Source: Hydnum rufescens UP504 | Taxonomy: Eukaryota > Basidiomycota > Agaricomycetes > Cantharellales > Hydnaceae | NCBI GenBank assembly: GCA_014904985.1 | Contig: MU128913.1 | Location: forward strand, 456,499-520,498 | Direction: 5' to 3' | Length of the DNA stretch: 64,000 nucleotides | In this document: positions 46,870 through 58,900 of the stretch, one piece after another | Position numbering within the stretch: position 1 is the first letter of the stretch | Layout: every line of letters begins with the position of its first letter | Made by a program: the position numbers and the translations under genes | The notes under the pieces: generated by a model | The model's database searches: none | Told to the model about the DNA's origin: nothing | What the model saw: the letters and a program-made list of their open reading frames with translations, nothing else

Positions 46870-49800
46870 ATTTTCTACGTGCATCGGAACAATATCGCCT
46901 TCACTTCACCATCCTGCGTCCTGCCACCGTCATTGGACTTCGTTCGCCGAAGTCAGAATACATCAAGGCAACACATCAGGCCGTTGAAGTGGAAGGATCC
47001 CTTCGGGGAGGAATTGTAGGTCTCCTTCACGCACATGTCCTTCGTCACCCCTCATTCACATTCTCTCGGCAGCACGGTGACTCCAGCACCCATCGATTGC
47101 AGAGTGGTTATAGATTTGCGCAAGCGCCGTTTGGGACGTTCGGGGCAGACTGTCGCGTCATGTACTTTGGATCTCTCCGCGGCAGACAAAGGTGAAGCTG
47201 TTGATGTTTTTCTGAAGATTGGGCTACACTCACGCACGGTCTTTATCCCTGCAGAGATACGCCTCGATTTGAAAAATGATGCGGATGACGGATTCGGAGA
47301 GTTGATAATATGTGTGGCCCCCTCTCTCGCATCCACTACGGAGGCTATCCAGAATGTCCACCTGGCTACCGAGCAGTTAGGTCCTGGACTAGCGGTTGTC
47401 AATGATGCCATTCAAGCTGTCTCCCCACTTGCAACAGAAATCACGGCCCAGTTCAATGCATGGCAGCCCTTGTTGAATCGTCTTGCCGCACTTGTGAAAG
47501 TTGCTGATCTGCTCGCCGAGGTGCGTTTCGCCTCGGATTACCTGTGTCCAGCGACCGCTAAGAAGTAATTACAAACAGGCCCACCCTTGGATCAGGTTAA
47601 CATGGGGAGTTGTCTCAGCAGCGTATAGGGTACGATTAGAATCAAGTTTTGTGTCCGTATGTTCTGAGACTGGTAGTCCATTAGATCGTTTCCGCTCAGA
47701 GTGACCGAGACATCAAAGTGAAGGGGTTAGTCCAGACTATGGCAGATAGCTGCTCCTTTGCCGATGAAGCCCAGGAGTTGAAAAAACGCTCGGAAAGAGA
47801 TCGAGAGATCATCAACCAAATACTGCGCCAATTAATGGAATGCACGTATTTCATTCGGGACTATTGTAAGGAGAAGTCCTCAGGTGTGTGGAATCCAGCA
47901 TGTTCTCCTTATCCAAGACTGATCATCATGGGACGCAGTCAAACGCGCTTTGAAGTACGCGGTTTCTCCTGTGGACGCACGGATCGATAACTACAAGGGG
48001 ACCCTTGAAACTCTCCGACGGAACCTCATTGATCATGCAAACATACAATGCACCGTCATTACGCATCGCGTCTTAGACGCCGTGGATGAAGTCCGTAAGT
48101 GCTCTTTGTATGTTTTGAGTCAAAACCTGCATTCTAAGGTGGTCCACAGGGGACTTGCAAGTGCTCAGCGAAGTAAAATATGCCCCGGAGGCCCATCATG
48201 ATATGGATAAGGTGTGCTTACCGGGCACACGTATCGAGATCATCGACGCTATAACACGTTGGGCTCTTGGAGCGGATACGCCTTCACTTGATTCGAGTAG
48301 CTCGATATCATTGGACTCCAACGAATGGTCTCGTGTGCTTTGGTTGTGCGGCACAGCGGGTGCGGGAAAATCGTCGATTCTTCGCTCATGCGTGAAACGC
48401 CTTTCTGAGCTTGACCGCAAGGGGTCGTACTATGGCTTCAACAAGAATAAACCCCTCGCAACAAACCTGACCAGCCTGTTCAGTACTCTCGCTCGAGACC
48501 TCGCCGACCTCGACAACTCGCGAAAGCAGCGCCTGGTCGATGCTGTAAAGAACGACACCGCAATACGAACAACGCTTGACTGCAAATTGCAGTTCCAACA
48601 CTTTATCATTGCATCGTTCAAGGATGATCAGGCCCTGGGGGTGACCGTTGTTTTCATCGATGCATTTGACGAATCTGGGGACGTTATGGCCCGTGCCGAC
48701 GCGCTCACTATTTTAACAAACCGAGCCTCAGAACTCCCTCCGGGTCTTCGAGTCATAGTCACTTCGAAATACGAACCCGATATTCAAGACGCGCTACGAT
48801 CCCCACTGCCCTCCGGGGTTGATGTCACGCTCGTGGACAACATCCCAACTCATCAGACCTTGCGCGATATTGCGAGCTATATGTGCCATGAACTCAGTGA
48901 TGTGGATCGGTTGCGAGAGGGAGAATCCCAGCTGAATGCACTCATTCGGAGGGCTGGAACATCCTTCCAGTGGGCTGCTACCGCCTGTCGCTTCATCTGT
49001 AGCATGGATACTGGCGTTGACCCGCAGGAACGGATCGAGTCTGTGCTGGGTGCTGATGAAGGGCTGTATCCGCTCTATGGCACCGTGATGAAGGAGCATT
49101 GTAATCCATCCGATGGGCGGGCACTAGAGCGAGTCAAATCAATCCTAGGCCGAATCATATGCGTTCAGGAGCCTTTGTCATTCTATGCTCTCGTACAACT
49201 AGTTCCACCGGACTCTATCGCTATGTCAGATCGAATCCAACGACAAATTGTGAAGGGTCTCGCCTCGCTGCTTAGTGGTACACACAGTGACCATGAACCA
49301 ATCACGCCTCTCCACTCCTCTTATCGCGATTTCTTGTGTAATGCGGAGCATAACAAAGATTTCTACATCGACAAAGACAAAGCGAATCAGCAAATGGCCC
49401 TGGCGTGCTTCCGCGTGATGGACAAGATTTTGACCTTCAATATCTGTCAAATTCCAGACGTCGTTCGTTCGCAATGCTGCCATCCCTGACATTAAAGGTC
49501 TGCGGGAGGAACATATCCCTTATCATCTATATTATGCTTGTCGATTCTGGGGACTCCATGTTTCCGCAACACCTAGTGGCGAGTTTGCTCAGAAATCTTT
49601 GGAGTCATTCTTTCGGAAGGATTTCCTACACTGGCTGGAAGTGATGAGTCTTATGGAGAGCTCACCTCAAATTGCATTAGCCTTGCTTAGTACCTCTCAT
49701 GTAAGCTTGACTCAAATTTGAGTGTATGCTCAAACTGTGGGCTGATGCTGAGGCTGCATTTTTCAGATTGCTGGGGTCCTTGTTGAGGAGCGACGAGATG

Positions 49801-52014
49801 CAATGCAATTCATCTCCATGTTTTCAGGCACCATCATGAGCAGCATGCCCCATATCTACCTCTCCGGTCTGACATTTGTTCCTGTGTCATCCCTTATGTT
49901 TCAAAGGTGGCAAGGTCAATTTCCAGGAGTGGCAAAACTTACTCAGGGACAACTTCTGCACTGGCCAAAGATCATGCTGATGTTAGAAGGACATCATGAT
50001 ATTGTCCAATGTCTTTCCTTCTCACCTGATGGCAATTGCATTGCTTCTGGTTCTGGTGACAGGACCATACAACTATGGAATGCAGAGACAGGTGCAAGCA
50101 TTGGCCAGCCAATGGAGGGGCATGATCATGACATTACATCTATTGCTTTCTCACCTGATAGGAAGAAGATTGCTTCTGGTTCCTATGACCGGACCATACG
50201 ACTCTGGAATGCAGAGACAGGTCTGAGCATTGGCCAGCCAATGCAGGGGCATGGTAGTTACATCATGTCCATTGCTTTCTCACCTGATGGCAAGCACCTT
50301 GCTTCAGGCTCCCTGGACCACACTATACAACTCTGGGATGTGGAGACATGCAGAAGCATCAAGCAGCTGAAGGGGCATCATCCCATTGAAGCCATTGCTT
50401 TCTCCCCTGATGGCAAGCAGATTATGTCTGCCTCCCAGGAAAAGACAATACAACTCTGGAATGTGGAAACAGGTGAAAGCTCTGTCCAGCTAATGAAGGG
50501 GCATAATAATCACATCAGAGCCATTGCCTTCTCACCTGATGGCAAGCAGATTGCATCCAACTCTGGGGACAATACCTACAACTCTGGAGTGTGGAGACAG
50601 GTGCAAGCACTGGCCAACCAATGAAGGGACATGATGATCCCATCGATCCATTGCTTTCTCCCATAATGGCAAGCAGATTGCTTCTGGCTCCTGGGATGGG
50701 ACCATACAACTCTGGAATGCAGAGACAGGTGTGAGCATAGGCCAACCAATGGAGGGCCATGGTGCCATTGTGTCCATTGCTTTCTCACCTGATGGCAAGC
50801 AGATTGCTTCCAGCTTCCCAAATGGAACCATCCAACTCTGGAGTCTGGAAACAGGTGTGAACATTGCCCAGCACATGAAGGGTCATGATGATCAAATCTT
50901 GTCCATTGCCTTCTCACCTAATGGCAGGCAGATTGCTTCTGCCTCATTGGACAAGACCATACAGCTCTGGGATGTGGAGACCAGTACAAACATTGGCCTG
51001 CCAGTGAAGTGGCACAATGATGTCTCCCCAACTGTTGCTTTCTCACCTGACGGCAAGCAGATGGCTTCCAGCTCCAGGGACCACAAGACCATCCGACTCT
51101 GGAATGCAGAGACAGGTGGGAGAATTGGCCCACCAATGAAGGGGTATCATGGTTCCATCCAGGCCATCACTTTCTCACCTGATGGGAAGCAGATTGCTTC
51201 TGGCTCCTGGGATCACACAGTACAACTCTGGAATGTGGAGATGGGTGTTAGCATTGGCCAGCCAATGAAAGGGCATGCTGATATTATCACATCCATTGCT
51301 TTCTCACCTGATGGGAAGCAGATTGCTTCTGGCTCCAGGGACCAGACCATACGACTCTGGAGTGTGGAGGCAGGTGCAAACATTGGCCAGCCAATGAAGG
51401 GGCATGATGATCTCATCACATCTGTTGCTTTCTCACCTGATGGAAAGTGGATTGCTTCTGCCTCCATGGACAAGACCATACAACTCTGGAATGTGGAGAC
51501 ATGTTCAAACATTGGCCAGCCAATGAAGGGGCATCATAAGATCACATCCATTGCTTTCTCACCCTCACCTGATAGCAAGCAGATTGCTTCTGGCTCTGGG
51601 GACAATGTCATACAACTCTGGAATGCAGAGACAGGTGTGAGAATTGGCCAGCCAATGAAGGGGCATCATGATGAAATTATGTCCATTGCTTTCTCACCTG
51701 ATGGGAAGCAGATTGCTTCTGGTTCAAGGGACACAACCATACGTCTCTGGAATGTGGTACCCACCAAAAAGTCCCAACTCAAGCTCCAGTACCCTGTTCA
51801 TTTATTCCCACCCCCACCATCCCCCTTTCAACTTGATGATGGATGGATTTTGGGACCCAGTGATGAGCTTGTTCTCTGGGTCCCTGCTGCCTACCGTGCA
51901 TCCCTAGAGCACCCTAATTGTCGCATCATGGGGACTCCCAACAATACCCAGATTGATTTTCAGCAGCTTAAGTGTGGTAAGAATTGGGCACAATGCAAAG
52001 CACCAGTGGAATAG
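46870..52014 (+). CDS. NLR-like protein: C2, helical region, NACHT, WD40 propellers
   Basis: A C2-like module opens the protein (LRPATVIGLRSPKSEYIKA, KWKDPFGEEF, PIDCRVVIDLRKRRLGRSG). Well-formed introns follow before AHPWIRLTWGVVSAAYR and a helical stretch (QILRQLMECTYFIRDY). The NACHT ATPase has Walker A GTAGAGKSS (48350-48376) and Walker B VVFIDAFDES (about 48648-48678), with sensor-type VTSKYEPDIQ and a winged-helix-like tail with LHSSYRDFL. WD40 repeats (49985-51760) and a GWILGPSDELVLWVP tail close it. This is the architecture of agaricomycete STAND/NLR proteins: nucleotide-driven oligomerisation with ligand sensing by the propellers, as in Podospora HET-D/E. One junction near 46975 is unresolved; frameshifts near 49465, 50575 and 50645 break the frame, so this allele is probably inactive or misassembled. 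Confidence 0.82.
49985..51760 (+). repeat. Array of 14 WD40 repeats, 126-bp period
   Basis: Fourteen units of 42 codons, most following KGH-x(5)-SIAFSPDGKQIASGS-x-D-x-TI-(Q/R)-LWN-x-ET-G-x-x-IGQPM. Nucleotide identity between units is very high, so recombination and copy-number change are expected. Fourteen repeats equals two seven-blade propellers. Repeats 5 and 6 contain single-base deletions that shift the frame. Confidence 0.93.
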
Positions 52015-54199
52015 AGGGTGCTCATGGTTTCACAGATACAGTCCATTCCCCCCTTTTCCCAGTTCATGCACAAATTCCCTGTATGTATAGCATGCATTTC
52101 AGTTGACAACTTCTCCCTTTTGTTTAAAAACAATCCCAAATACTATTGAACTTGTACCTCATTTCTTCACCCATCAGGAAAACCAAGAATGGGTTCAGAG
52201 ACTTCTGAAGGCTTCAAAGCCTGAGAACCAAAATAAGCATGGTCCTTATTATGAGCCTTCAAAGCATAAGCTTCATGCCTTCTGAAGCCTTCTGGAGCTT
52301 TCTGAAGTGCCTTTGCATCACAGAAGCCAAGCTCTATAAGCTCTGAGGCTTCAATCAAACAGAGATAAAACTAGCTATATTTAGAGTCTATCAGGTGAAA
52401 AGTTGACAACAAAAAGACTATGCATAAGGCCATCCCATCATAAAACTGTTGTTGCAAACAATCTCCAGCATAAAAGACAAAACTGTATATGGGACGCATG
52501 GATTTCAGTGTCTAGTGTTTAAATATTTGAACATGGATGAGACTTACCAGAATAGATACCCAATACATGCCTAAAATGCAGCAAGTCAGTTCAGCACCAA
52601 GGACAGATACAAAATATACATACATATCCAGTATATGTTATTCTGCACACAAGCAACTGGTTGGAAAATCTGTTAAGAGATAGGGATGTGCCATACACAC
52701 TGCAGCATCCATCCATCATCCCCCCCATGCACCAGGGTTTAACATGTGCCAGTCCTATATATGGAACCAAGACTGAGAACAAGCAAGAGAATGGGATGGA
52801 GGCACAGTGATGAGGAGGTAAAGGAGGAGGAACACAGGTGAAGGAAGTTGGATGAAGAGAGCAGAGTTGGAAAAAATTACAGTACATAAACAACATTTGC
52901 TTCCACTTCACCCCCAGATGGCTTCTGCTGACTCAACTTGACTCATGGCAACACTGCTGCCAGATGATTATCTTTTTAAGCTGTTTTTTTCCCACCCTGG
53001 CCCCAGGATTCCAGATAGCATAATATTTGAGGGGGAAGAGCATGGGGAGCATTGGCAAGCAGTGAAAATGTGTAAAAACAGGGCTAGATGGAAGCAAGAG
53101 TTCCAATGAGCCTGACCTGTATTTGGTACCATTTGATAGGCAAAATTCATAGCTTTCTGTGCACCATTTTTTCAAGAGGAGTGGATAAAAACTGACAGAG
53201 AAATCCAATGAATACCCTCAGAGTGGTGCATTCAAGCATTGATCACATGACTAGATCACATGACTAATCCATGAGTTGGATTGAGCTCCCACTATGTGGG
53301 CATGCAAACTGCTGGGTTACATAATAGAATCCACAAGTCAGAATCAAAGGCCCCAAGCTCCTGTTGTACAGGCACACAGACTGCCAGGTTACATAACAGA
53401 ATCCATTAGAGTCAAAGGCCCTCAGCCTCAGCTCCTGCTATATAGGCATGCAGACTGCAGGGTTACATAATAAAGGACAACAGTTTGAACTCATTGCTGC
53501 TGAGTTGAGTCTTGGCAGTGCAATGTGGGCAAAGGGAATTCATGCCAGTGGTGTTGTCCCACTATCTTCTATTACTTTCTCACTCCCCCCCTTGCACCTG
53601 TTATTGATGGTGCTTGTAACTCTGTGTTAAATGGTAAAAATAGTTATGCAATGTCCAGCATGATGAAAAACTGTGATGCATGCCACAAAGCTTGCTAAGC
53701 CTAAGGAATGCTAAACTGGCAACCCTACCCATGCTACCCACTAGTAGCATGGTCTATCCTGTCATGGATGGCCCTACCAGGGGAAAAGGCTCTTGCATTG
53801 CAAGAAAAATGAACATGAGACTTAAACTAAATGAGAGCTACTGCAAACCCACAGTGTACATACCTGCATACTTGGCCTCTCCCCTAACCCACAGAGCCCT
53901 CCACCATTGCATCCCTTCCTGAAACAGACCCTGCTACAGGGCACAACAAGGCTACCTCTCAACAGCAGCTGAGTGAGATTGCAAAGGATGGCTACACAAA
54001 TAACCCAGTCCCAGGCCAGCTAGCAGTTATTGAGACCTGTCATAAAAACCAACCCAAAGGTATAGCTCTGAGCTGCCTCCCCTGGTATATGCCCCTAACT
54101 ATCACATAGCCACTAGCACAGCAAAGTGCCCAACTCCTTCATCTCCAGGTGGCAGCCCCAGCCTGACCTCCTCAACACACACCCCTCTCTCTGCTCTCT
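52015..54199. other. CpG-depleted non-coding region
   Basis: No gene supported. No CG dinucleotide occurs between 53041 and 53640. A small plus frame at 53448-53630 and minus frames at 52591-53208 have no domain. It holds the 75-bp triple repeat below. Confidence 0.6.
53284..53475 (+). repeat. Three tandem copies of a ~75-bp unit
   Basis: Each copy has (g)agctcc, then catgca or cacaca, gactgc, gggttacataa or ggttacataa, agaatcca and, in the first two, tcaaaggccc. Copies start at about 53284, 53355 and 53430; the third is truncated. Confidence 0.75.
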
Positions 54200-55240
54200 G
54201 TGCACACCACACTCCCAATGGATGTAGATGCAGCCCTGCATGAATATGGGGCACCCACAGAGCAGGCCTCTCTGTCACAGCATGCCCCTCAAGGTGGCCT
54301 CTCTCTGTCCCTTGCCTACAAACTATCAACCCCTCCTCCAATGGGATATCCCCCTGTCCACAGCTGGGTCAAAGCCACTCTCTTCTCAAACCTCCATGAC
54401 AACACTAGGGCAATCTGGGATGCCTATGCTGGGCCCAAAATCATTGCCATGATCTGGAATGCTGGCTACAACCAGCCCAACTATGCCAGTACCCTCATGC
54501 ACCTCAAAAATGCAATAAAAGAGGCTGCTCCTGGAAGCAATCCCTGTATTGGTCCACCTACTCCCAAGGAACCCCCCAAAGATCCTTGTGCTTCCCCATG
54601 GGGTTTCCTTGTTGCTGACCTCTCCCCCCTGGATGCAGCTATGCTCACCAACCAATGCACCTGGTCCTGTGATGCAATATCATTCTTTGCCATCCCATAC
54701 AAACCTGATATCTTGACCTTTGTTGGAACTGTCATGAACCTCATAGGCTATGACTCCTCTGACAGCACTGAAGTAACCAAGCTTGTCCAGGACAAACTCT
54801 GTGAACCCGGCCCTGCACACTACCTCCTCATGGATCTAGCACCTGGGAATGACCCCCTTGTCAGATCCACAATTGACTCCCTTGAAGCTCACCCTCTTGA
54901 GCTACTTGGTGTGGGTGGTGTCCCACAATGTGCCTGGAACATCTATGCAACCCCTCCCTTCTCTGACTTGACCTACCACTACTGCTGGTGCAAGGCTTTC
55001 TCCAACTGCACCTTCCCCACTGCTTTCAATGGCACTGGGACTGTCCATTGCCTTGCTCACTTCTCCTGCCTAGGCTGCAAAAGTGTGGACCACCCCAGTG
55101 GCCTCTGTCCCTACTCATCTATCCAGGGATGGAAAGGCACCCCACTTGCTGCTCCCTCCAGGGCTACCACAGCTGTAGTGAACATCAATGATGCCACCAC
55201 CTCCTTCAACAGCTTGCCTAGGGGAACAAGCAGAGGCTGA
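54200..55240 (+). CDS. Gag-like ORF1 with CCHC zinc knuckle (retroelement)
   Basis: Uninterrupted 346-codon frame. The N-terminal half is a helical capsid-like region (TLMHLKNAIKEAAPGS, FVGTVMNLIGYDSSD, VTKLVQDKLCEPG) and the C-terminal end has CLGCKSVDHPSGLC, matching C-x2-C-x4-H-x4-C. This is the style of gag or ORF1 proteins of fungal retroelements (LINE/Tad or LTR type); no reverse transcriptase follows within the window, so the element is incomplete here. The start ATG at 54200 is a choice; MDVDAALHEYG six codons later is equally good. The region is CpG-poor like its surroundings, yet the frame is intact. Confidence 0.6.
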   Translation: MHTTLPMDVDAALHEYGAPTEQASLSQHAPQGGLSLSLAYKLSTPPPMGYPPVHSWVKATLFSNLHDNTRAIWDAYAGPKIIAMIWNAGYNQPNYASTLMHLKNAIKEAAPGSNPCIGPPTPKEPPKDPCASPWGFLVADLSPLDAAMLTNQCTWSCDAISFFAIPYKPDILTFVGTVMNLIGYDSSDSTEVTKLVQDKLCEPGPAHYLLMDLAPGNDPLVRSTIDSLEAHPLELLGVGGVPQCAWNIYATPPFSDLTYHYCWCKAFSNCTFPTAFNGTGTVHCLAHFSCLGCKSVDHPSGLCPYSSIQGWKGTPLAAPSRATTAVVNINDATTSFNSLPRGTSRG

Positions 55241-55904
55241 GGCCATGGTTGAGGGGGCTGTGGCTCCCACCCCCCCAACCTAAGATGTGGGAGATGTGGG
55301 GGTCATTCCTAATAAATATGGATGTAAATACTACAGAAAACCACAATATCAACTATGCCTGTTTCCTGCCTCCTCATGAGCTGCATTAAATGCCACCTCA
55401 GGAACTGACATGCAGACTGAAGTGATCCCCCATGTTGAGTGCACCAAAATAACAATGTGTCGCCATGCCCTATCCAAACCTACACATTTTCCACCCCCCA
55501 GGCTGGTCAGCCATATAGCCTTAGCTCAAAAGGAGTACCATTTTGATGTTTTGTCTGGGCCTAAGAGGCTTAAATTGGGGTTGATGTCAAATGATGATCA
55601 AAAACTGAATTTTGACCTTGTATTGATGGTTTTGACATCAAATTTGACATCAACCATTGTCAATGGCCTCAACTTCAAGGACTTGACAATATTTAGCTCA
55701 AGACAAGGGCTGTATGCATTAATGAATAATAATTCCAGTACATTAATCTTCACTATCTATGAGGGTGCTATCTATGAGTGCAATAAAACCAAGGTCCTCT
55801 ACTTCACAATCCTCCTCTAGTTCTCCATCATCATCATCATCATCAGATGATACCACACTACTCAACCCATCATCCTTATGCCCCCTTGATGATATGCCTG
55901 AAAC
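55241..55904. other. CpG-poor spacer with ATC microsatellite
   Basis: A plus frame at 55410-55820 (136 codons) has no recognisable domain. A short (atc)n tract occurs at about 55826-55846. It lies between the gag-like ORF and the KDZ pseudogene. Confidence 0.4.
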
Positions 55905-58900
55905 TCAACTGAGATGGTGATGTTCTAGAGGTATTGGAGGGTGGATATCATCCCAGCATGGGATAGTTGACATAGAATTAATGAGAGAAAGATCTTTTCT
56001 CCAAGTCACCAACCAGTCATACAGTTGATGCAGTTGAACAAGGGCAAAGAATGAGACATCATCATTTTGTGTGAAGTTGACCAGTCTCTCCACTGCAGTA
56101 TACTCTTTAGAGAACCACATCCAAAGATTACTGTGTTCCACCTTGCACCATTCCAACTCCTCTTTACAGTTGATGATCTCCTGCACAGTACATATCCCTT
56201 GCTTGATCGAAGCATCTGCCAACCATGGAGGAAGGACATCATCAGGGAAGTCAGCAACATCACCCCTTGTATCTTCCCATATATGTCAGGGTGACACTGC
56301 CATCGAAGCCACAAACAGAAAGAGGGAAGAGATTAATTAACCACATGCTATTGCAGTGGGAATCCTGAGCATACACCACACAACAAGGGACACACAAGTC
56401 TCGCACCTATTCGCAGTGGGAATCCTGAGAGATCAAAACTGGTGATCCCCCAACTGTGAAGGGCTATAAATACTATTTCCTGCACACAGCCTCCAGCCTT
56501 CCAGAGCCTTCCACCATCTTCCATAACCTTCCAGATCCTCCTAGAATGCTGGCTCCACAGCCCATCAGTCAGCCTCCATAGCCACCATCACTAAGCCTCA
56601 CTAAGCTGATGCAGCCATGTTACGAATCCTGTGCGCACCTCCACATGGCTATGCCCCAACTTCCATATGTATCCCCCTTAGCATATGTACTTCCAAGGCA
56701 GTGTATGCCTGGGTACTCCAAAGGTGTCCAAAGTGTCAAAGGACCATAATGATGTGGATGGAGTATGGATTGGGACAGGTGATGTGGATTCAGGGACTGG
56801 GGGTAGAGGAGGAGGAGGGGGAGTCTGGATTGGCAACTCCATGGACTCGTGTGGGGAATGAGGGAACGACAGGTGCTGACAAGGGTGCCAATGCTGCCAC
56901 TGGTTGACTACCCAGCCCATAGCCCACTGGCCGAGGCCTGATAGAATGAGGGCAATAATAATAAGAGAAATGCCAATAATGGCAAGGATGACAATAACCC
57001 CCATAGTGAATGGAGGGAGAGAGGAGACAAGAGCATTTGAGGAAGTAGGTGCCATATGATAGAGTCGATGAAGACTGATACTCTGATGGGTAAGTCCTTA
57101 GGCAGAAGCAAATGTCAATTTGATCCTGACAATATATCCTGATCAACATCCAGTCTGTACAACCCTTCCTTTGAAAGCATTGGTGGAATATAAGCATCCC
57201 TTGAGATACTTTTTGATCTCCTATATTCAACCATTTCCACCAATGTCACATTGTACTTCTTCATAGTGCCTTCAATACCAGAGGAGTGGTGCTTCACAGC
57301 CTTTTCTACATGTGCCTTCATCTTCTGGTCCAGTATGCAAGTGGAATGGGTGTGATCCAGAGTTGCAAGCTCAAATTTTCACTCCCTTAACTTTCAGAGG
57401 AGTTGTTCCCTAAGAACATGAAGGTTGAGCTGAAGAGTAATCCATTTATCCTTCTTCAGCTTTGACAACTTCTGGGCAGCAACCTGATCCCTGAGTTTCA
57501 GCTCCTCAACCTTCTTTTGTATGTTGTTTTCAAGGCACACTACTGAGGCCTTGGTTGATTTAACCTTTTCCTGCCATTCCATAAGCACAGCTTCACTCGC
57601 ACTGTCCTCTCCAACCATATCATTGCCCTCCTTTATTAAGTCTTGCAAGTTCTCCCACTGGGCATCTAATGTGGACTGTAGTGAAAGGATACAATCAATG
57701 GCATGGGCACCCTGGGTCTGGGACTGCTGGGATATTGGCTGACTGTGATAAAGCTGCTGCTCCTTGAATTGTTGGAGGAGATACTTGATAGACTGAAGAC
57801 CAAGTTTCTCCTGGGCTTCATCCAAATGACATTGGGCATGATCAGTGTGATCCCTCAGCCACTTTCCAAAACCCTCTCATTTCCCCTCATCAATGTGTTC
57901 CACTTGTAAGTCCAGAAGGAATAGTTGATGGTGATAGCCTGTCACCTGAAGCCCAGGGATAAGTCACTGTAACTCACTCCAAAACTGCTCACACCCTTCT
58001 CCATCTGAAAGACCCCAGATCTCATTCTTTTGAGGGTGGTACCATAGTTGACAGGTCCACTGGTGCCCATATGCATGGAAAATTGATACACCCCACTCCA
58101 AATGCCCCAACCACTCTGGCAGAAAGTCCATTTCTTGAGCAATTGGTCTATTTGGCAGCCAATATCATATAAGGCACCAATTCTCCAATGATGGGGCAGA
58201 TGCTTGATAAGGGCATCAAGAAGGGCAAACACATAAAATTGTTTCTCCCCAGCAGTCCACATGTTGGCCAGAAATATGGGAATATCATGTCTGCAGAGCA
58301 TGGCAAGGATGCCAGTGTCACTGAAGTATTGAGTCAATGCCTTTATTCGATCTCCATCTGCAGCAATGAAAGATTCACCACAGGCACAGTATGTAGAATT
58401 TGGCATGTTTAGATTCCTTTCAACTTTATCTCCTTCCTCTGCTTGCAGATCTTCTCTTTCCACTGCCTCATGGGCTTTGTGCTTCTGTCCAGCTCTTGGT
58501 TCTCCTCTTCCAGGTCGGATACCTTGGACTTTTTGCTCCCATGCCTCTAAGGCCTCCTGTGACAGCTCAATCATCCTTGGTGATGTAATGTGTGGGTCCT
58601 GGGTTCCAGTCTCTCCTTGATACCCCACATGTCTGTCCAAGTCTCGCTGTCTTTTCAGCTGGAAGTTCACATCAATGCAGACAATGGAATCAACCATTAG
58701 GCCTCTGATCTCAGCATTGTTACTGCCAAAGCACAGTGGACACCAAGATTGTAGGTAAATGCTAGGACAATCACGAATGGTGACAGTGTCAACTGTACCC
58801 TGTGCATTTGAATAATAGCACTCATTAACCGGGGTCTTCACATCAAGCTGGGATGCAGACATTGATATTGGGGAGTGGGGAGAGACATGAGATTGCCCTT

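Noticed and set aside
50560..50660. An intron explaining the WD40 frame changes
   Set aside because: No GT-AG pair fits, and the WD40 reading continues across the region once single bases are allowed for.
50515..51512. Antisense ORFs along the WD40 array
   Set aside because: Their repeat period copies the WD40 units on the other strand; they are shadows.
56678..57055. Minus-strand ORF with a transmembrane-like stretch and proline-rich tail
   Set aside because: It lies wholly inside the solo LTR and has no supporting context.
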